Position numbers and translations under genes: made by a program. Shown piece by piece: positions 58,215 through 64,000 of a stretch of 64,000 nt of DNA (within the stretch, counting starts at the first letter, position 1; every line of letters starts with the position of its first letter). The notes beneath the pieces were generated by a model. It saw nothing but the letters and a program-made list of their open reading frames with translations. It was not told where the DNA came from and did no database searches. The DNA comes from Pseudocercospora fijiensis CIRAD86. Taxonomy: Eukaryota > Ascomycota > Dothideomycetes > Mycosphaerellales > Mycosphaerellaceae. Location of the stretch: positions 1,172,377 through 1,236,376 of the forward strand of contig NW_006921540.1 in the NCBI RefSeq assembly GCF_000340215.1. The letters are read 5' to 3'.

Positions 58215-59267
58215 TCAGGCCGATTTACGGTCACCTTTCCCGTTCATGCTTGGCTCAACGTGGCCGTTCGGCTTCGCTGCACCTGACGGGAACAAGTCCT
58301 GCAGAACGACCTTTGCAGGCCATGCGAAGCCAAGAGCTTTAGTCTTTCCTTCTTCAGGGTTGGTTAGGAACTCGATCAAAGCCATGAATGAATATGATGA
58401 TATCGCTGTCCCGATGTGCCACCATCCATGGAACTCCAGCAAGATGCTCCAAGGATACCCGACCGCTTTCTTCCCGCTCGTCAATAGTGGACAGCATAGA
58501 TTGTCGATGATCCAGATTCCGAAAGAGCCAAAGCCGAAGAAGGAAGCGATCTTGATCAGAAATCTCAGCTTGTTCTTTTGCTCCTCATCTTTGATTTCTG
58601 ATTTGATGATGTGTCGCGTTCTTCTCGATACTGTGATGGATAGGGTGAAGAATAGGATAACGTGGAGTATAAATTCGTCCGTCAAGCAGTGGTAGATGAT
58701 GAATGGAATAATGACGCCCAGAATTATGGCCACGTTTCGCCTTTGTATGGATGGGGTTTCCTTGAATGTAAAGACTTGCAGTAGACAGCTGCCCATGGCG
58801 CCGTACATGGACATTTCGTCAGACATTTGTGTCTGATACTTGAGTGTCGTGTGGTAGAGACTGGAGAAGATGCCGACTCCGATGAGCGCCCAGTATGCTA
58901 GATTTGTAGTGGAGAAAAGGGCGACATCGCGACGCTTCTGCCTTCGTAGACCATGGATGCCATATGCAACTGGGATACACCATCAGTGCCTGTAGCGTTT
59001 GGTGCTCTCCTGAAGGCGCGATCTTACTGTAAGCAAGACTCGTAGCAGTGTTGATGAACTCGGCAATGTAGTATGTAATCTGATAGTCCTTCTCCAAGAT
59101 TAGTCTCGCGCAGATGATATCTCTCAGAATGCCTTTGACTTTGGTACCTGCTCACAAAAGTTCACATGAGAAGTCGGAGCTCCCCAGTAGCCCTGTTTGG
59201 TATGGTCGGCCGTTGACTGGTCCCAGAGCTTCTTGGCTGCGACACTTGGCTCTGACGATGCCTCCAT
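58215..59267 (-). CDS. Alkaline ceramidase (Ypc1/Ydc1 family)
   Basis: Integral ER-membrane amidase that releases a fatty acid from ceramide or phytoceramide. Exons on the minus strand: 59267-59148, 59088-59028 and 58969-58215; introns of 59 and 58 nt. Product 311 residues with about seven helices. Family landmarks in order: GYWGAPTSHVNFCEQDYQIT, YYIAEFINTATSLAYIAYGI, IFSSLYHTTLKYQTQMSDEM (metal His and Asp), IDNLCCPLL, and LLEFHGWWHIGTAISSYSFM (the two C-terminal metal histidines). The first intron acceptor is chosen so that CEQ joins DYQITYY, as in homologues; an acceptor three bases upstream would insert one Lys. The Met at 59267 starts a plausible short cytosolic tail. It shares its upstream region (377 bp) with the broken methyltransferase. 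Confidence 0.94.
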
Positions 59268-59644
59268 GCTGCGAGGAGCTCGACTGCAGCGGGCTTCAAG
59301 TGGTTGTGCGTAGCGGAGGTGTGCCTTCCGCACGAATGCTTTGCTTTTGAACCGCGCCCAACAAATACAAACATTGCTGCTTCGCGTGTGGGCAAACCTG
59401 AATTTCAACGTGACACGTCCGGCTTCGGCTGAGACCCGGCGAGCCGAGGCAGCGGACGGTGGAAAATGGAGCGTAGAAAATGGAGGCATGTGAGTGGCAC
59501 GGAGCTCGGTCCGCACGTTGAGACATCTGTTTTGATTGCGTGTGCATCGTCCATCGGCGAGGCAACCGCGGGCGCCGCGGACGCGAGATACCGAGACGCT
59601 TGCCGCAACGTGGGCCACTTGTTCGACTGGCATCGAACTTCACC
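59268..59644. promoter_or_regulatory. Short divergent promoter, ceramidase and methyltransferase pseudogene
   Basis: 377 bases of native DNA between divergent starts. It is GC-rich around 59560-59600. No motif stood out. Confidence 0.4.
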
Positions 59645-60318
59645 ATGGCCTCTCCGGCTCTTGTGTCGCCTCCCGCCCATGTCATGGAGTCTATGTCGCC
59701 CAAGAGCATCAACGCACCGAGCCATGTTCTTCAAGAGATGTTCTTCGTCGGCTACATCGAAAGTCACTGGACCAGGAGGCTGACATCAAAGCCAGTGGAG
59801 CCGTGGAGCCGTGGGCACGAGCTGTGGTGTAAGCACCATCTATCTGGCTGTGGCTGTTGGACAGAATGCTGCAATTGCTGGGGAAAAGCCGGGGTCAGCT
59901 CGTGTTATCGCGACGGAGAATGAGGCTACCAAAGCTGCTCAAGCTAAGGACCATTGGAAAGAGGCTGGCAAAACCGTTATGCCGTGGATCGAGCTTCGTG
60001 AGGGCGACATTCTCGAGACACTACAACACGGCGTTACTGATGTCGATTTCGTCCTATTTGACAGTAAGATATTCGATCTGTCCTTACTGACTCTTTGCAG
60101 TCTGGTCTCCAATGGCTCTTCCGGTCTTGAAGATGCTGGAGCCCAAGCTACGAAATGGAGCGATGTTGCTGACTGACAACACAATCTTTGCAGCCGAGGG
60201 CTATGCCGAGTTTCTGTCTTATATCAAGGCCGATGGCAGTCCATACACCACCATGACGTTGCCTTTCGAAGATGGATTGGAATGGACGGTGTACTCGCCA
60301 GATATTGTTGCAGCATAA
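59645..60318 (+). pseudogene. Disrupted class I O-methyltransferase (family 3 type)
   Basis: SAM-dependent O-methyltransferase of the fungal catechol/caffeoyl-CoA-like type. The C-terminal two thirds is good: GTSCGVSTIYLAVAVG (SAM motif I), ATENEATKAAQAKDHWKEAG, IELREGDILETL, DVDFVLFDIWSPMALP, GAMLLTDNT, and LPFEDGLEWTVYSP to a stop at 60316-60318. A GT-AG intron of only 37 nt (60064-60100) restores the FDIWSP junction. The N-terminus is broken: MASPALVSPPAHVMESM (from 59645), LRRLHRKSLDQEADIKASGA (from about 59742) and the SAM domain (from about 59811) are in three different frames, and about 40 residues normally found before motif I are missing. A small deletion plus indels, or sequence error, explains it. 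No RIP signature. Confidence 0.7.
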
Positions 60319-60900
60319 GCAGGACATCAGTCGCCACTCACTTGCTGTGAGCCGGATTTTATGATTCCATCTGAGCCTGTCCGCCGGAAGTGTTATATAT
60401 GTCGGTTCCTGCTGGCCGGTATACAGTATCGAACGAAGGCGCGCACGGGAAGTGGAGCTTGTGGTGCTCTATTGGGACCCCTTACAATGACCGATCCACA
60501 TCCCGCTATGGTCGACCAGACTATACGCAATCTGACCATCTCAGGACGAAAACAAAGCAACTCTTCCATTATTGGCTTCCACCAAATCACATTACAGTTG
60601 TTGGTCATTACAATCTAAAGCAGTACAAGGGAGACAAGTCCGCCCAGGAAACCCAGCTGTTCTGGGCCTTCTGGCTAGGTTCGTAGCGTCGAAGCTTTTG
60701 TTCACCGAAGCCGACAAGGGCCACAAGGCGAGCATCTTTCATTCGTACCTCAAATCGACTAGGATCACCACACTTGATCCCCGTACCATTCGGTGCACGG
60801 ATGCCGTTCCCCCCAACCTGACAGCAATCTTGCCCGCTCTTTTCCCTCGCGACTAAACCGAGCCCCAGCTACCCGCCCGAGCCCCAGCATAACCCGATGC
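60319..60900. other. Intergenic between methyltransferase pseudogene and MULE
   Basis: About 580 bases of normal composition with overlapping ORFs of up to 98 codons and no recognisable family. RIP-type composition begins near 60900. Confidence 0.45.
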
Positions 60901-61109
60901 TAGCACTATTGTAGAATCGTTACTGTATAGAATTACGTACTCTTTCCACCTAATATAGACCATTTCCGTTCTTAGTTAGTGTTGTTAATAGGCGCGTAGC
61001 GCGTTACCTAGGAAGGAATTCTACTCGAATCTATCGTAGACCTAAAATTCGTATTTCTTCCCCCTTTTATAGTAGATTACCTAGTAACTATCGAAAATAG
61101 CTAAATCCC

Positions 61110-63230
61110 TATTATACGACGAGTTTCTCGATAATCTTATCGCCGGCGGCGGTAACGTAGTAGTAGAAGACGTAGTAGTAGAAGACGCGGTAGTAGAAAG
61201 TACGCAATCGATAGAGATAGTAGTAGAAAGTATAGAAAACGCGCAATCGATAGAGATAGTAGTAGAAGACGCGCAATTAATAGAAATAGTAGTAGAAGAC
61301 GCGCAATCGATAGAGATAGTAGTAGAAGACGCGCAATCGACGGTAGTAGATATTAAGTCGTAGAAGGAGGTTTAATTAGTCTTAGAGGTACGTATTCGAG
61401 GTCGCTATCGCTTACTATCGCTACCTCGCGAGCGTATATCGCTTCTAGACTATCGATCGGTATCGCTACGCCCTTAGAAGTACCTATTCTTACTAAAGGA
61501 GCGTTCTTATAGTCTAATACTACGAGAGTCGCTATTTCCGTCTTATCGGGCTCTCGAGTCCTATATCTACGCCTTCGGAAAAGCGACTAGGTACGAGTTT
61601 AAGTAGTATAAGCCGTAGAAGAATAAGGATAACGTTAAATATCGCTACCGCTTCGTATATAGTTGCTTCGGTAAACTAGATAAGTATACTTAGAAGGCGG
61701 ACGATAAGATAAAGCGGAAGTCGACTTCTAAGAAGATAGGCTATAAGTTCTTCTTCTACGTAGTCGCTACTTATCTAGGCGAGCCTAAGGGTTAATAGGT
61801 AATCCGGCATTCTACTAAAGAAGAGCATTATTATTATAGCTATAAGAAGGACGATATTATCGCTCTTGCTACTTATAGGCGGCGCTCGAGAACTATATAG
61901 TTCCTTAAAGAATTAGAGCGCTTATAGTAGGCTCGGATGCTAATCTCGAAGATTATAGCCTACTTCCGCGGGCGTAGTATAGTCCTTAAACTAAAGGACG
62001 TATAGAATGTTGCTATGCTTTATAACGTTAATACTCGATAAGAGATAAACTAGGCTTAGCGGCTAGTTAAGTTACTAGACGACAATAGTATCTTCTACGA
62101 TATTTATACTAACCCTTAGAACGGCGCTATTCGTAGTATAGTTGCCCTCTACCCTAAGTTAATCGAGGCCTTTAAGAATATACTATATATACTAATTATC
62201 GACACTATATACTTAACTAACCTCTATAACCTAGAGCTACTAGACATTGTCGCCGCTAGACCTATAAACGATACTATTAAGCTTAGTATTAGCCTTATTA
62301 AACCGAAGCTAGAGAAAGCCGAATTCGTAAAGTTGCTACGTTCTATACGGAAGGGGCTCGAACAAGCTAGTTATAGTATACCTCTTGTTATAGGCACTAA
62401 TCGTAAAGAGGCACTAATCTACGCTATTAAGGAGGTTATACCGGAAGCTACAAATATCGTCTGCGACTAGCATCTATAGTAAGATATATTAGCTCGTATC
62501 TATAAAGAACGTAGCGAGTTTAGATAGGTAAAGGCTACTAACGGCTCCTAGATTAACAGCCCTATAACTACTAAGTTTCTATAGCTGTTCGTATATACTA
62601 TCTATAGTTAAACTAAAGCCGAGTTTAATAAGAACGTACGGAAGTTAGACAACGTATATCCTATGTTTAAGAGCTATCTTAATAATAACTAGTAGCGATT
62701 TAAGACTTATATTGTCGACTGCTAGACTAACTAAGTTCTATACTTTAGCTATAAGACAACGTCTCGAGTTAAATCTACGTATAGACGTATTAAGCTCTAG
62801 CTTAACTATAGTAGCCGCTACGATATATTCTCGCTCTTCGAGAGCCTTCTTAACTAGTAGAACGAAGGGCATAATCGCCGCCGAGTCCGCCTTACTAAGA
62901 ACCTAAAGCGCTATAATAAGGCCCTTACTAGACCGTTCTAGGCGAGCGTTTCTCGAGTTATAAGCGATTACTGCCTTCTCGAAGTAAAGCTACTATATTA
63001 ACGTGCTAACGCCCTCCTACGTACTATAACTAACGATAACGGCAACGAGATTAGGTACTCGGCGTACTCGTATACCTACCTAGAATGCCGCTATAACGAT
63101 TACTTAAGCAAGACCTACGGTTATCCTTATAAATACGATATTATAAAGCTTCTCGAGTAGACCCCGTAGTAGTTCGGTTTCCGAACTACTAAACGTATAT
63201 AGTTTAGTTTCTTAGCGGCGAACTAGCTCC
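61110..63230 (+). pseudogene. MULE transposase remnant
   Basis: The frame starts with a 10-codon repeat (VVEDAQSIEI) and an Arg-rich stretch. A FAR1-type domain follows at about 61560-61850 (ESYIYAFGKATRYEFK, RYRFVYSCFGKLDKYT, KKIGYKFFFYVVATY). The MULE core at about 62000-62480 contains LIEAFKNILYILIIDTIYLTN (first acidic residue), GLEQASYSIPLVIGTNRKEAL and IPEATNIVCD-HL, where the missing residue is a RIP-stopped Trp. The C-terminal part (LNKHNKAL-type NLKRYNKALTRPF near 62900) fits the same family. Over 30 RIP stops make it non-functional. Confidence 0.75.
61160..61345 (+). repeat. 30-bp in-frame tandem repeat in the MULE gene
   Basis: About five copies of a 30-bp unit beginning GTAGTAGAAGACGCGCAATC. 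It is a multiple of three and encodes a ten-residue acidic/hydrophobic repeat. Confidence 0.8.
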
Positions 63231-63289
63231 CTAGTTCTAGTTTGGTTTTTTCGAACTATACAGATTCCTAGTTTAAACTAGAGACTATA

Positions 63290-63610
63290 TTAGTTTTACT
63301 ATAAGGACACTCTTATTCGACTGCCGGCTACGATTGCCGGCTATAATAGTAACTCTGTTACATTTACTACGCTCTTTTACCGTTGCTAGGGCGTAATTGC
63401 CGTTGCTAGGGCGTAGTTGCCGTTACTAGGGCGTAGTTTTGCTATAAGGATACTCTTATTCGACTACCGGCTACGATTGCCGGCTATAATAGTTACTAGG
63501 TTATATTTACTACGCTTTATTACCGTTGCTAGGGCGTAGTTACCGTTGCTAGGGCGTAGTTACCGTTGCTAGGGCGTAGTTACTATTGCCGGGGCGTAGT
63601 TACTATAGTT
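63290..63610 (+). repeat. Composite tandem repeat near the MULE 3' side
   Basis: Two copies of a unit of about 135 bp, starting GGACACTCTTATTCGACTGC and GGATACTCTTATTCGACTAC. Each contains a GCCGGCTACGATTGCCGGC hairpin and ends in three or four tandem copies of a 20-bp unit, CCGTTGCTAGGGCGTAGTTA. Confidence 0.8.
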
Positions 63611-64000
63611 GCGAAAGCTTACCTATATAACGTTACATAGGCGGCAAGAATTAGGGCTTCGCGATATTCTTATACTTTTAACTTCTTCCTCTATACCTAT
63701 ACCGACAATAACTACTATACGCTACGCCCCCGCCCCTTTCCCTTATAATAGTAAGAGAGAAGCGCGCCGCGCGCTAAATAGAAGATAGAACTAAAGACCG
63801 CGAGTTTGTTTTGCCTAAGCGTCTAACTAAAAAGCGTAAGACTAAAGAGAAGTACTCTACGAAGAAGAATTCCGTACGAGACCGCGAGAGAAAGGACAAG
63901 ATAGATAAGGATAAAAGAGCTAAGGATAAGAGAAGAAAGGCGCGGAATAAGGCATTCTATCGATAGCTAGCGCCTATAGAAAAAAGTAAAATCTAGAATA

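Larger units (their letters stand above)
60901..64000 (+). mobile_element. RIP-degraded Mutator-like (MULE) transposon, runs off window end
   Basis: TpA-rich, CpA-poor DNA from about 60900 to the end of the window. A plus-strand frame encodes a FAR1/WRKY-GCM1-like zinc module and a MULE transposase domain, listed separately. Tandem repeats occur at both ends of the visible part (61160-61345 and 63290-63610). The left boundary lacks a confirmed inverted repeat and the right end lies outside the window. Confidence 0.75.

Noticed and set aside
60361..60856. Three ORFs of 85-98 codons
   Set aside because: They overlap in different frames and match no family I know.

Overview
The window is nuclear DNA of a filamentous ascomycete (Pezizomycotina; a Dothideomycete is my guess, not shown). 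The evidence is intron-containing genes with 47-63 nt GT-AG introns and CTRAY-like branch sites, the fungal two-gene form of ATP-citrate lyase in divergent orientation, and long repeat blocks wrecked by RIP-like CpA-to-TpA mutation (glutamine CAG and tryptophan TGG read as TAG, histidine as tyrosine). All exon limits were worked out by eye from splice signals and family conservation. No search was run.

Layout. (1) 1-7930: acl1 (minus, C-terminus beyond the window) and acl2 (plus) encode the two subunits of cytosolic ATP-citrate lyase. Their shared upstream region is split by a RIP-degraded hAT transposon (about 2583-5239). (2) 8403-11771: the spliceosomal SmF gene and a membrane-anchored histidine-acid-phosphatase-like protein that has lost its catalytic histidine. 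(3) 12140-42592: a 30.5-kb island bounded by 126-bp terminal inverted repeats. Its two arms (about 14.5 kb in total) carry remnants of an integrase, a RING-finger protein and a coiled-coil protein, plus a recurrent CTATAG palindrome. Nested inside are a 12.3-kb Ty3/Gypsy element with a large extra ORF (22948-35278) and a 3.5-kb internally deleted Gypsy derivative on the minus strand (35298-38809). (4) 42942-60318: gene-dense native DNA with a MAPEG protein, an AT-hook nuclear protein, a Dal5-type MFS transporter, a GDE1-type SPX/ankyrin/glycerophosphodiesterase, a gluconate-type SDR, an alkaline ceramidase and a broken O-methyltransferase. (5) About 60900-64000: a RIP-degraded Mutator-like (MULE) transposon running off the end.

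The genes do not form a single pathway. acl1/acl2 are one enzyme and supply cytosolic acetyl-CoA. Several neighbours touch lipid or phosphate metabolism (glycerophosphodiester hydrolysis, ceramide hydrolysis, a MAPEG membrane enzyme), but this looks like ordinary fungal gene order and not a cluster. The most notable structure is the island: one large TIR-bounded DNA element with repeated palindromic modules in both arms, later split by retrotransposons. Two large insertions (hAT and the island) sit between divergently transcribed genes, and in both cases RIP damage stops sharply at the edge.

Limits: transposon ORFs are described from conceptual reading through RIP stops, so their boundaries are approximate. 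The stretch 51655-51965 looks like poor-quality sequence.
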